Assembly (NCBI GenBank): GCA_963978905.1
Contig: OZ022259.1
Coordinates: forward strand, 23,038,068 to 23,102,067
DNA length: 64,000 nt
Source: Trichostrongylus colubriformis
Lineage: Eukaryota > Nematoda > Chromadorea > Rhabditida > Trichostrongylidae
Direction: 5' to 3'
The position numbers and the translations under genes were made by a program. Numbering within the stretch: the stretch's first letter is position 1; every line of letters begins with the position of its first letter. Shown in pieces: positions 23,310-33,725 of this stretch. The notes beneath the pieces are model-generated. The model saw only the letters and a list, made by a program, of their open reading frames with translations, was not told the origin of the DNA and searched no databases.

Positions 23310-24734
23310 TTTACTAGTTTTGCCTCTGCTTTGAGTGTTCTCTAAACGTTTGCAAAACGCTTTTACGCTTCATTAAAGCATCCCGTGCCCCCCACTTATG
23401 AGTAATATGTTATTGGTTCTTTCCCGCATAATTGATCATTCTGCCCATCTTTTTTACCCTATTGTTCTTCGATTGTGAGGAATTTGACGCTGTTGCGTAA
23501 AATGACTACGATATTCGTGTTCAGGGACTCGAATTACCCCTCTGTGCAAATTTTCAGCCAAATGGAGTTGGCCCAACTTCGGAAAATTGGGGGTGCCGAG
23601 GGGATAAGTAGTAGTTTTTGAATTTTTTTCTACAAAAAATCATGCAATCTGAACAAAGGTAATCTAGACATATCTATTACAGATGTTTATGACAAATATG
23701 GACGTAACAGGCCTCCAATAAGAGCATTTTCCCAGCAAGGGTCAACGACTTCTCCTTCGTTGAATGGGCTGCCAGCCAATAAATAAATAGCCCATGAATT
23801 TTTCCGAAATTCGGTTAAGTTCTCGAATTGGCTAAAAACCACTTCATTGGGATAATGTCATTCCCTGAACACAAAAAACACACTGGTTCTGCACGAGAGC
23901 GACTGGCTCGCGCGCTATGGGCTCCCGAACTTACCGCGTAATAGTATTATTTGTTCAGAAAAACCTCCATAACTCCACGCCCAGAATCGTTTAGCAGATA
24001 TGGAGGCAGAATTGAGATCCCCGTTTAAAACTACGTAGAAACGTACACAATTGATTTTGAATGGTCAGGGAGCGGAGTTACGGAGCGTTTCATGAATAAC
24101 TGGTCTATTACAGGGCACGTTCGGAAGTCTATGGCGCGCGAGCCAGACGTTTTTGGGCAAAATCAAGTCCATTTTCGTTTTTATGGGACCAAACTACCCC
24201 ACTGTACAAGCTTTTAGCCAATTCGAGAACTTGACCGAATTTCGGAAAAAATTCATGGGCTATTGGCTGGCAGCCCATTCAACGAAGGAGAAGTCGTTGA
24301 CCCTTGCTGGGAAAATGCCCTTATTGGAGGCCTGTCACGTCCATATTTGTCATAAACATCTGTAATAGATATGTCTAGATTACCTTTGTTCAGGTTGCAT
24401 GATTTTTTGTAGAAAAAAATTCAAAAACCACTACTTATCCCCTCGGCACCCCCAATTTTCCGAAGTTGGGCCAAAAACTACATTTGGCTGAAAATATGCA
24501 CAGAGGGGTAATTCGAGTCCCTGAACACGAATATCGTAGTCATTTTACGCAACAACGTAAATTCCTCACAATCGAAGAACAATAGGGTAAAAAAGATTGG
24601 CAGAATGTTCAACTGTGCGGAAAAGAACCAATAACATATTACTCATAAAAGGGGGGCACGGGATGCTTTAATGAAGCGTAAAAGCGTTTTGCAAACGTTT
24701 AGAGAACACTCAAAGCAAAAGCAAAACTGGCAAA

Positions 24735-24802
24735 TGCACCAAGGATTCGAACCCCAATGCCCCGATTTGTAGCCCATCACGCTACCAGCTGCTCCATCCG
24801 AC
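24735..24802 (-). other. tRNA-like sequence, right arm
   Basis: Inverted copy of 23,243-23,309 with a few changes and the same B box. The T-arm pairs slightly better here (five pairs including G-T), but the anticodon arm is still poor. Confidence 0.5.
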
Positions 24803-24999
24803 CACTGCCAGTATGTGTTCTCGAGCGGTATATGACCAGCATCTGCGCTTTGCGCCGTATCTTTCAGGACTTTCAGACCTCCGTAACTTCCTTTCCAGGA
24901 TCGTTTAGCAGATTTGGAGGGCAGATTTGAGACCCCCGTTCGAAACTGCATGGGAGGATACACAACTCATCTTGAATGGCCACGGTGACCCGGGAGCCT

Positions 25000-27240
25000 T
25001 TCCTTGTGAGAGAGGAGGAGGATAAAAAGCCCAAAAAGCGGTTGGGACGAAGGAGGAAAAATGAAGGGTAAAAAAGCCTGAAAACATGTAGCCGCCTCTA
25101 TGTATGTCGCGGCGCGGTAATGTCACGATTGCATTGTAAAGCACTATCTTTTCTACATAAATTAAACCGTCTTCGAGTGGTTGTAAGGTTCTTAAATCTT
25201 TTATTGTGGAGTGGCGTGCAAGGGTCGTTATTTCCTTTAAACGCATTTTCAAATGGCCTGCTTCCATCAGCGTGATCTGCGTGGCTGCCGTTCTCCAAGA
25301 ATTACTAGGGCTGTGCCACATGCTGAAAAAGAAGTGAGACTGCATACTTTTTGTCGAAGTTTGTCGAAATATCAAAGCGCCTCACAAGTCCAGAAAAAAG
25401 AGGCATTAGAGCGGGAGTTTTCTGTCAAAGACTTTTTTCGTCGAAACGTCGAAATCTTCCCATCATTCATGAAATTATCCAAGGTGCCTGAGTTCCTTCG
25501 AGTACAAATCCATTGCTCGCAGGAAACCGAATGGAGGGCAATCGGCATAGCCGGCCTCGTTGTGGGATGCGCCATGCATGAGAGATCTATAAACAATCTT
25601 GGTGTATATAAACGCTTTCCTATCCACACAGCGGACCGGTCTATATGCTCTCACGACCAGTTCCAAAGACACAAGATAAAGGTCTGTACTCGCTGGCGGA
25701 ATTTTTCATTCACTCCCCATAGTTTCACCCATTTGAACCAACGACCTTTCTAATCTACGTCTTTGCTAACACTCGGCAAACTTTCTCCTCTTTTCCCGAC
25801 AGTATGAAGTCAGCCAACGCATCCATTGTGGGCATTCCTCACCAGCGAATTGTTCGTTCAGAAGCCCACCGAAGATACCTGAAACCTCCTGCTGACCTCG
25901 ACCAGCGTTCTTACGATGGTACTTTCGGCTACAGCAGGGTTGACAATCGCTCTTCACCACTCTGATGTCTTGAATGTCGGGTTTTAGCCAGCGTAAGGCC
26001 TCCTTTGCCTCTCGACCTCTCAGTTGCTCTCAAAGACATCCACCTCAACGTTTCTATTTCGGCTACAGCAGGATTGACAAGTTTTTTTTTACTGCTTCTG
26101 TGGACAGCCACACCTCCGCAGTTCGCCTTTTCTGCCAGCCTTGTACGCTTTCTTGTAGGGCTTCAAAGTGATCCTCGTTCCAGAACGTCACTGGTCTATT
26201 CTGAACACAATGCGATTACCGCCCATCGTTTCCTTCGCGCATCCTATCGTGACCGCGTCTTACTCCAAGTCTCCCGAAGCGACCGTGAGGATCACCAGTC
26301 TTCAGTATCTTTCTTTTCCCTACGTTCCTTTCCGCGTTATGCAGTTTCCACCACCGGATTCTTTTTCGGTCCATATCTTCACCTTCACGGGCACCTCCCC
26401 CGGCACCGCAAAGTATGAACGCGGCCTCACAATTTTTTTCACCCGCTGAACGCGAAGCCTCGAAAACCCACGGATCAGCGCGATAGCGCGAATGCACTGA
26501 CGTGTTCTTCGGGATGGATACGTAACCCTGAATCGCATACCGTGCTGCTTTCCATGCAGCTCTTATATCTAGCTCGAGAGAGGTCAAAGGTAACGATTGC
26601 ACAAACAACATTTATCGATGACAGATCAAAACCGCGGATAATCGATCAGCCGGCCGGTGCGCCGCCAGGACGGGTTCATCTCTGAGTTGTATATCGAAGG
26701 GGATTCAGATTCTGATGTAATAACGTTCTTAAAGGCACAGTTCACGAAAATATGAAAATCTTGGTCCCATTCGCGAGTAGATAGGCTCTTTAACAACGGC
26801 AGAGCGTGCGCTATCATCGCGGCGCGAGAGTGAGTTCTAAACGTGTAGAGAACCCGCGAATGAGATGGCGGCCACCGTCTCAAGATGGCTCACACCCATT
26901 TTACGATTTACCAGCAGGGCAGCAGTGGCATATACGTATATGAAAGGCATGATATCGACTGCGGATAAGAAACGATACGAGAAACTCCGTTCGTAAAAAC
27001 AACCTCATCTGATGATATTGTAACGTGAGAACCTGTCCAAATACGTGCTACTAAGGTGAAAACTCGTCGAAGCCAGACATCAGAAACAACTTATTTCGAG
27101 AGTTTTGAGAGTTTCTTTGTTCTTTTCTTCACTTTTGTATGCTTCATCACCCTCAGAAACTTTACGAAGCGCGACGACGTACGAAAATTATCGTGAACTG
27201 TGCCTTTAACGTAATATAATGTTACAAAAATTTACTTTCA
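25000..27240. other. No confident gene; one dispersed repeat
   Basis: Several 80-166-codon ORFs overlap on both strands (largest 25,253-25,753 plus and 24,905-25,375 minus) with no domain and no supporting splice pattern. A PIF/Harbinger-type end (AAGTATGAACGCGGCC) lies near 26,413. The segment 25,541-25,640 is an inverted copy of 37,803-37,900, including CATGCATGGCGCATCCC. Confidence 0.5.
25541..25640 (-). repeat. Dispersed repeat with CATGCATGGCGCATCCC core
   Basis: Matches 37,803-37,900 in the opposite orientation; a third decayed core lies at about 37,552-37,580. Confidence 0.6.
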
Positions 27241-27270
27241 TGAAATTAGCAAAAAAAAAAAAGAACTTTT

Positions 27271-27523
27271 TCAGTAAGTTCGCTTCCTTCCACAGCACAA
27301 GATTAAACATACAAACACTAAAATCAGGCACATAAGGAATATGTTCGCCATCAGTGACGCCCATAGAATATTGGTGAATTCTGCTCGGCTTTCTACAGCT
27401 GTATGTCGTTCAACAATGCTGATGTTATTTTTGGTGTTTGTCTGACAGTTAGCCTTTGTTTTCTGTGCCAATGCGGCTGATCGAAGACGACGATTCGCAG
27501 AACAGCCTTCAATAATGATTTCA
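27271..27523 (-). CDS. Likely last exon, single-pass membrane protein
   Basis: Splicing at the CTCACAG acceptor (27,524-27,530) opens an 83-codon frame ending in TGA at 27,271-27,273. It has a polar stretch (SAALAQKTKANCQTNTKNN), then a 22-25-residue hydrophobic segment (IFLMCLILVFVCLILCC) and a basic tail GRKRTY. That is the layout of a C-terminally anchored membrane protein. The exon needs a preceding exon ending in phase 2. The only nearby candidate (27,957-28,021) ends in phase 1, so at least one exon is missing or one junction is wrong. I do not recognise the family. Confidence 0.4.
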
Positions 27524-27956
27524 CTGTGAGGCTAATAGAATATTTTCTAAAATCACTGATTATTTCTTCCAAAAAAAGTAAAAGTGGTGTATACGTGTCA
27601 AAGGTGGTATGTGCGTGTTCTTTTGAACAACAGCTATTGGGTAAACCTACCAACTGCACGAGCACCCACAGACGGGCTTTTCAAAAGATCTTCGAACAGC
27701 AGTTAGGGATACTCAACGATGCACTAGCCCAAAATACTGCAAAAATGTCTGAAGATAGATGGGTTCTTTAGAAATATCGAAAAGAAAGAAAGAAGTGCTA
27801 GAACAGATAAAATGACCACAAACGATTGTTTGTGAGGGAGCCCGGGTACTCAATGAACACGACCTCTTAGTTCTTGATACATTAGCTCGTTGATAAGGGA
27901 AAGAAGAACTACAACGCATAAATTAGCAAAAAATAAATAAAACTGCGTGAATATAC

Positions 27957-28021
27957 CATTATTCCGTTCCAGATCTCTGTAAATCTCCATTTCCTCGATC
28001 ATCCACTCGTACTGTTCACGG
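27957..28021 (-). CDS. Partial exon running into the gap
   Basis: The minus frame reads REQYEWMIEEMEIYRDLERN and then a GTATATTC donor at 27,956. The acidic, charged, helical composition looks like coding sequence. The 5' part lies in the assembly gap. It could belong to the same gene as 27,271-27,523. Unrecognised. Confidence 0.35.
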
Positions 28022-28221
28022 NNNNNNNNNNNNNNNNNNNNNNNNNNNNNNNNNNNNNNNNNNNNNNNNNNNNNNNNNNNNNNNNNNNNNNNNNNNNNNN
28101 NNNNNNNNNNNNNNNNNNNNNNNNNNNNNNNNNNNNNNNNNNNNNNNNNNNNNNNNNNNNNNNNNNNNNNNNNNNNNNNNNNNNNNNNNNNNNNNNNNNN
28201 NNNNNNNNNNNNNNNNNNNNN
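28022..28221. other. Assembly gap, 200 N
   Basis: A run of exactly 200 N, probably a fixed-size scaffold gap, so the true distance is unknown. Confidence 0.98.
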
Positions 28222-28233
28222 TCGAAATGAGCT

Positions 28234-28359
28234 GTAATACCCAAGCCTCGTGAGTACTACAGTATAGATATATGTAATATAATACCAATGTAATGTAATT
28301 ATAATGTAATAATAATAATATAATATATGTAATACCCAAGCCTCGTGAGTACTACAGTA
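28234..28359. repeat. 31-bp direct repeat pair beside the gap
   Basis: Bases 28,234-28,264 and 28,329-28,359 are identical (31 bp, core CCAAGCCTCGTGAG), separated by AT-rich TAATA microsatellite. It may be the edge of a collapsed tandem array that caused the gap. Confidence 0.8.
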
Positions 28360-28776
28360 AGTGTAAGGAGAAGCATTGGTTGAAGAAAACGTATGTTCAA
28401 TATTATTCAAGTAACGGTAGCAGAGCGATAGAAAAACTTTATTGAACCCATTTCTCAGCATACAATGAAAACTTGCTTTGAAGTAGATGACAAACAAGTA
28501 GATGAATACATGTAGTATGTGATTCAACGAAAGACAACTATGCTGAAGAGGAAAAAAACAAATGAACACATTCTATTACTATAAAATAACAAAGTTATCG
28601 ATGTTGACGTTTTGCGAGTTTTCGATGACGGCCACATAGAATTCGAAAATATCAAGAAGGAAATGTGCAAATAGCATTTCATTGCAACTGTGACATGGTT
28701 ACAGAATCGTCACTGAAATAGAACAAAGTGACAAACGAATTTCATCAGTTCACAAAGAGGACTACGAGCTTACCTA

Positions 28777-28894
28777 AAGAGTTCTGCAGCAAAATAATCA
28801 TAATCGTTTTATCACCGTGTCCTGTGTGTGAGTCATCATATCCGCTGTCCATGTTTCTGTTTACGAAGTGTTCAGAAAGTTTTCCAGACCAGAA
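28777..28894 (-). CDS. Possible internal exon, unrecognised
   Basis: The minus frame has a CTATCAG acceptor just above 28,894 and a strong donor GTAAGC after position 28,777. The peptide includes MEFWSGKLSEHFVNRN and NMDSGYDDSHTGHGDK and has no stop. Another open minus frame at about 28,590-28,693 ends in a stop and could be the next exon, but the phases of the two do not agree. Only one of three frames is open, which favours coding. No family is recognised. Confidence 0.3.
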
Positions 28895-29125
28895 TTCCAT
28901 CTGATAGGTCATTTTCGGAAGGAACCTACCCCAGCGCACACGTCACAGTAACAAACTGTAACAAACAAAACAACAAATGAAATAAACTTATTGCGTAACA
29001 AGCAAAAGAAGTAATAGAACAAACCTATCACGAAGAGAAACAATGACAATTGAATCAAATCAAATGAAACAATCATTTATGAAGATTAAACAGACAAATT
29101 AAAACAAACAATTGAAACAAACCTG

Positions 29126-29229
29126 GTTATGAAGACGAAGAAAATGCGCTGAGACGATGGATACCGATGATTATGGCAAGTACGAGAACCACGAAACCAA
29201 ATCACATCCAAAAAGGAGCACCAAATCTG
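29126..29229 (-). pseudogene. Membrane-segment exon with internal stop
   Basis: A TTTCAG acceptor and a following GTTTG donor frame this segment. The hydrophobic reading FGAPFWM, stop, FGFVVLVLAIIIGIHRL is a clean transmembrane helix broken by a single TGA. A second frame is fully open but reads as an unlikely peptide. Either the exon is a decayed gene piece or the hydrophobic frame is a coincidence. Confidence 0.25.
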
Positions 29230-29409
29230 AAAGTGAAAAAATATGGATCACAGAAGAAATAATTACAACGGCACTAATAAACACTCACACAATGATTGCA
29301 AATTAGGCACGATGGATGACTGCAAATTAAGTACGATCGACAGCAAACACAGTTACTACCAGTTTAACAGTTGAGATAATGATAATGAATAAATACCACC
29401 GGTGACATG

Positions 29410-29495
29410 CAAAAATCGCAAAATCGCAGAATCGCAAAATCGCAAAATCGCAAAATCGCAAAATCGCAGAATCGCAAAGTCTGAACGCGGCCTTA
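29410..29495. mobile_element. MITE end with expanded 9-bp tandem repeat
   Basis: About eight tandem copies of a 9-mer (AATCGCAAA, with two AATCGCAGA variants) run to 29,478. They join a PIF/Harbinger-like right end (AAGTCTGAACGCGGCC) followed by TTA at 29,493-29,495. The 9-mer is the subterminal motif of this MITE family. Confidence 0.75.
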
Positions 29496-29576
29496 CCATT
29501 TTCAGAATTCGTGCACTTTCGAGCTTGAGAAAAGCAGTCAACCCCAAGCAGCTGCGTAGTTTCTTTGGACCGCGTT

Positions 29577-29733
29577 CATACTCCGTGCCGGCAACGGGCG
29601 TGGCAACGTGTCGCTGCGTCCTCACCTGCCTGCCTCGTTGCCTGTGCCGTCTCCGCACCACCCCTGTGCCACTCTGCTTCGCTGCCTGTAAACGCAGCCA
29701 CGCCCTGCCGGCGCTGAGAGCATGAATGCGGTC
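29577..29733. mobile_element. PIF/Harbinger-like MITE, 157 bp
   Basis: The ends are inverted (GGACCGCGTTCATACTC and its partner GAATGCGGTC) with TTA on the right at 29,734-29,736; the left flank TTT has probably mutated. The interior is GC-rich with ACGCAGCCACGCCCTGCC near the right end, as in 57,325-57,499, 53,406-53,496 and 61,575-61,646. Confidence 0.78.
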
Positions 29734-29763
29734 TTAGTTGAGTCACTCGGGTGCAGTCTCCTA

Positions 29764-29886
29764 ATGGCAATCGCTACGCGTACGACTTTTATAGCTAGAA
29801 CAGCGTTGCTAAAAGGTGCTTTGAACGCCCTGAGAGCAGGGACTTCGACTGCTCCCACAAAATCAAAGGAAGATGGTAACAGACAA
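29764..29886 (+). CDS. Likely first exon with mitochondrial-type leader
   Basis: ATG at 29,764 opens 41 codons starting MAIATRTTFIARTALLKGAL and ending before a strong donor GTAAGG at 29,887. The leader is basic, alanine/threonine-rich and free of acidic residues for about 30 residues, as in mitochondrial presequences. A GGGTGCAG acceptor seven bases upstream of the ATG could accept a spliced leader. Downstream exons are unresolved. Candidate open stretches at about 30,079-30,230 (SWFAGDDRAIHICPKRLSK) or after the acceptor at 30,113 do not settle on one frame. The 157-bp MITE at 29,577-29,733 lies 30 bp upstream, where the promoter would be. Confidence 0.4.
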
Positions 29887-31877
29887 GTAAGGAATTTACT
29901 CCTCTTCTCTGAGTTCCCATGGCATGTCCTTACAAAGTAAAACGACGAGAAAAGACTTCAGAAACTAAGATAATTTTTCAAAAGGCTGGTTATTAATGAA
30001 GTATTGTATACAGTATATGGTTCTGACTTGAAATACTTACGTTCCATTCCAGTGATGTATAACAACCTTATAGGGATGTTTTGGATTCGGTAGATTCAAG
30101 TTCGAGCAACTCAGTTTCTTGGTTTGCGGGTGATGATCGCGCCATACATATTTGTCCTAAACGCCTTAGTAAAGCAATCACAAGCATAATTGTTATGAGC
30201 TACAGAAGGTTTTGTGGAATGTGAGCTCTTCATCGCAATACCAAACGTAAACAGTTAGTAACAGATCCGATCAAAATGGAAAAAGGCAAAGCGCGTGATA
30301 TTTTCCATACCCGGAATTATTTAAAGACACCGTAAGGGAGTAATTTTGGCTTACGGTAGAACAGACGTAGTGTGGACGAGTTCAAGTGACCGCCCTTGCA
30401 CAAACTCGCCAATTTGACGCCTTGGCATGGTGCCAAGAGAATATGTTTCCATTATGAAGCTGTTCATTCCTTTTACCTTCTCCTTTGTTCTTTCTTATAT
30501 TGTTTCTAGATGTACTTACATGAATGTTAATGTAGTTGGGAATGGCCACTCCACTGCGCTGGGAGTCAGGTGCTACAACTAAAGTTGGCGCGCGGCCGTC
30601 TCCTACAGCGGACAACTCGGAACGCCAGTGCGATGATGAGAATGAGGCGCGAATACACACCGCAGCGATGCACTTTTGAGTTCGGGTTTTTTCACCGATT
30701 ATCGCTTCTAACGTTACGTTTCTGCGTTCGTTACGAAATGCTCATTTCTTTGTATGTTTCTCTTGTTTCGGACCCCCTTCCGCTTCCTTTAAGCTGCGAG
30801 CTGTCCAGGAAAACACGACAGAACTGTCCTAGAAAAGAAGACAACCGATGAAAACATGAAAACCGATTTTTATCGAAAACATGTATGACACGACTATCAA
30901 TTTATGAAAGCGTGCATAGTGCAAGCTAGCCTATTCAGGCAATCCATGGTAGCGAACTACAAAGGTAGCAAATGTTCCAAAGCGAAGGAAAAATGAATTC
31001 TCATGGCCTGTAGGCATATCCCAAGTGTTTATCATAATCAGACCACTCCCACAATCGCAAATGAACCTCTAGAGGGTCAACTAAAGAGTAGAACTACGGT
31101 AGTTACATGGATATAGAGAGGCATATCTGATCAACGGACTGTGACATTCAGTACTTTCCTTTCCCCATCACCCTTGAACGAAGATTTCAGAGACCCGTTG
31201 GCAACAAATCAAGTCAAAAGTCATACCAGAATCGGCAGAGACTCAATGAAAGAAAATTCGGTTAGGTCAATTAAAGTGGGGGAGACGCAACATTTTCACC
31301 GACGTCAAAGCTCCTTTTCTTCCCTAGGTTTGAGCTAAGGCAGATGAGACAAATGCTTTGGCAGATACTTTTCATGTAGGAGGAGGGGATATGAACTTTG
31401 GCTTAAGCCTATTGAAGGAAAGAGCTTCCACGTCGGTAGAAATTTGCGTTTAAGAATCAACTCACAATGCTTTCGTCCAGCACACAGCTCAGATCAGAAC
31501 CAACATGCAGATGACATTGACACTCTTCTGTATTACAAAGTGACGCAAATTCGCAGCTGTCTATAACCGGTGCGCGAATACTGCAGCAGATCTGAAAAAA
31601 TTGTATTGCATGAAATATTTTCTGTTGGTTGTTTTTTCAGTGTCAACCAGGCCAACCACACAATTATCGGTCGGATAGCCTCCAGAACGTCTTCGCATAA
31701 CACCTACATGATGCCGGTCATTCTGCTTTCATACCAGGGTGAGAGGGTACTTTCGAAAAAGACCACCCCACCTAAAACCAGCCCCAACCACATGACCCTT
31801 CCCTCCCTTCATGAATGTTCCATAAAATGTACTGTTTACACCATTACAAGACGGATTTGGGAGGCCGGTGATTGACT

Positions 31878-33070
31878 CACACAGTAACCCTGTTTAAGGG
31901 ACACAAGGCGTCTTTCAAAGATCTCGCCCCCAGCAGGGTCCTTTAAAGACACCGTTAGGGGTAAATTTGGCTAATTGGGTGATTACGAAAGTAGTGGTGC
32001 TCAGCAATATAACAGTAGAGAAAGAACGACATAAAACGGCGAAAAAACCGAGAAATAGGAACCCGAAAATCCCCCTTCTCCTTCTTGTCCTCTGCGTCTC
32101 TAGCCGGAGTGGTCTGAAGACAGGCCAGAGTCTGAACCAGCCGGCCACGATCTTTGTCCCGCCCCTCCACGGCGACTCCCCCGGTCGCATAACCGCATAA
32201 CGACATGCAGAGCTGCGGGGTCGCTGTAAAACCCCAACCCGCGCTTTTTCAATGCGATTTTCGCCACATATGGCCTCTTCTGAAGTAGAAGGTTCGTATT
32301 TGGAGAAGATGTACTCCCAGATCCCAGTTTTCCCTTACCCCTAATGGTGCCTTTAAAGGCATACCACGCGATAATCCAATTACTGGCTCTCCTTCGTCGG
32401 GCGAGTAGGTCCTTGGATAACTGCTCAAACTGCATCCTTGTTGCGGCTGCACGGTGCACCCTCATGGTGTTGTACCTGCTTGAACAAAGCCGAGCCACGC
32501 CCACCCAGCTGAATCACAGCCGGCCTTAGGACGAACAAATTTCCAACGTGGTGCTCACATGGAGGATGAAACTTGCTTTAAGAGATGATAATTAAATGAA
32601 ACAGCCATTTCGATGTCGAAGGCAACTTCCACATCGGAAAATCGTCCGTCCAACGCCGTGTATGATTCAGCTGGGTGGGCGTGGCTCGGTTTTGTTCTAC
32701 TAGGCACAACACCGTGAGGGTGCACCGTGCAACCGCAACAAGGGTGCAGTTTGAGCAGTTATCCAAGGGCCTCCAAGCTCCACGAAAGTAAGCCCCTAAT
32801 TGGATTATCGCGTGGTGTGCCTTTAAACACGGTGAAAGTTGAGATTGTCGAAGATGCAGATGCTTTGGCAGATGCTCTTTCCTGTAGGAGGGGATGTAAT
32901 TTGAGCCTAAGCCTAGAGAGAAGGAGTTTTTGTCGGTGACAAGCATTTGTATCATCTTCGACAATCCCAACCTTCACCTTGTTCAAAGGACCGTGCTGGT
33001 TGCAAGATCTTTTAAGGACGCGTTGCGTCCTTTAAAAGAGGGTCACGGTGGGAACAAGCCACGGCCTGCG
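31878..33070. mobile_element. Nested cluster of foldback elements
   Basis: The outer ends (about 31,880-31,945 and 32,980-33,068) are inverted copies carrying AACCCTGTTT and CAAGATCTTTTAAGGACG. They match the ends of the compact 325-bp element at 50,549-50,873. Inside lie an element with ends TTTAAAGACACCGTTAGGGG (about 31,941-32,358), a foldback with ends AAAGGCATACCACGCG (32,349-32,828) and a segment like the 50,640-50,780 interior. No genes; ORFs here are repeat frames. Confidence 0.75.
32349..32828. mobile_element. Foldback element, about 180-bp arms, copy 1
   Basis: Left and right arms are inverted copies containing CCACGCGATAATCCAATT, GGTCCTTGGATAACTGCTCA and CACGCCCACCCAGCTGA. A second copy is 40,999-41,467. 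It does not encode a transposase. Confidence 0.82.
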
Positions 33071-33177
33071 GACCAACTTGTGACACTAGCTACTTGGAAT
33101 GACGACCATTTCAAGAGAACACCTCATCAAGCCAAGAATAACCACCGTTTCCCGACCCAAAACACTATCTCTCATGG

Positions 33178-33307
33178 GGCCGCTGTCAGACTGCGGTTTT
33201 GCGGCATTACATTTCCGCACGCTAAGTTGCGGCATGGCACAATCTCAAGGTCGTAGTATCGCGTGCGAAAGCGCGATGCAGCAAAATCGCAAAGTCTGAC
33301 GGCGGCC
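33178..33307. mobile_element. PIF/Harbinger-like MITE, 130 bp
   Basis: Ends GGCCGCTGTCAGAC and GTCTGACGGCGGCC with TAA on the right at 33,308. Interior GCAAAATCGCAAAG matches the family at 56,342-56,486. Confidence 0.78.
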
Positions 33308-33330
33308 TAAGAATTTCGGGTGTGTACCCC

Positions 33331-33518
33331 TAAGTCAGGATTTCACATGATGACGAGCGGCGCGCGACGCAGTGTGTGCGAAATATGCGCGTCGCGGTAG
33401 TGCTAGGGGCGCATACGTAGTTGATTTGTATTCGCTTCAGGACCCCACAACATGGCGCCTTTAGCTCGTCCGCATTGCTTCGCTTGCGGCATGCCGCGGT
33501 ACGAAATCGTGTCATAAG
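33331..33518. mobile_element. Inverted-repeat element, GTCAGGATTTC ends
   Basis: Inverted ends (CTAAGTCAGGATTTCACATG and the reverse of CGAAATCGTGTCATAAG) with an ATATGCGCGTCGC core. Same family as 49,965-50,189. The flank GGTGTGTACCC also occurs at 50,891. Confidence 0.65.
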
Positions 33519-33725
33519 GATACTCATCCAAGGATTTTCTGCCCGCTATGGGCCTGTTCCACACTCTGTGACTTAGCCGTGCACTGTCCATTATGCGCAT
33601 TGCGACACGCTCTAATTCTCAATAAGACTCGAATACGTTTCTTTTCTCATCGAATATATCAAAACACAGCCAGAAAAGCAAATGACCTTCGAATAAGATC
33701 GCATTCATGAGCACTAACACATAAG

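Larger units (their letters stand above)
23110..24937. mobile_element. 1.8-kb palindrome with tRNA-like arms
   Basis: The left arm (23,110-23,850) and right arm (about 24,205-24,937) are inverted copies with modest divergence around a spacer of about 350 bp. The spacer contains another partial copy of the arm end near 23,985-24,075. Both arms carry a tRNA-like segment with an exact B box. The ORFs of 106-109 codons on opposite strands are the same sequence read from each arm and are not genes. Confidence 0.85.

Noticed and set aside
24643..24963. 106-codon ORF similar to the one at 22,988-23,317
   Set aside because: Similarity is due to the two arms of the palindrome and includes the tRNA-like segment.
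25253..25753. 166-codon ORF
   Set aside because: Overlapped by open frames on the other strand, contains a dispersed repeat, no recognisable domain.
27850..28569. 239-codon ORF spanning the gap
   Set aside because: Its length comes from the run of N read as unknown residues.
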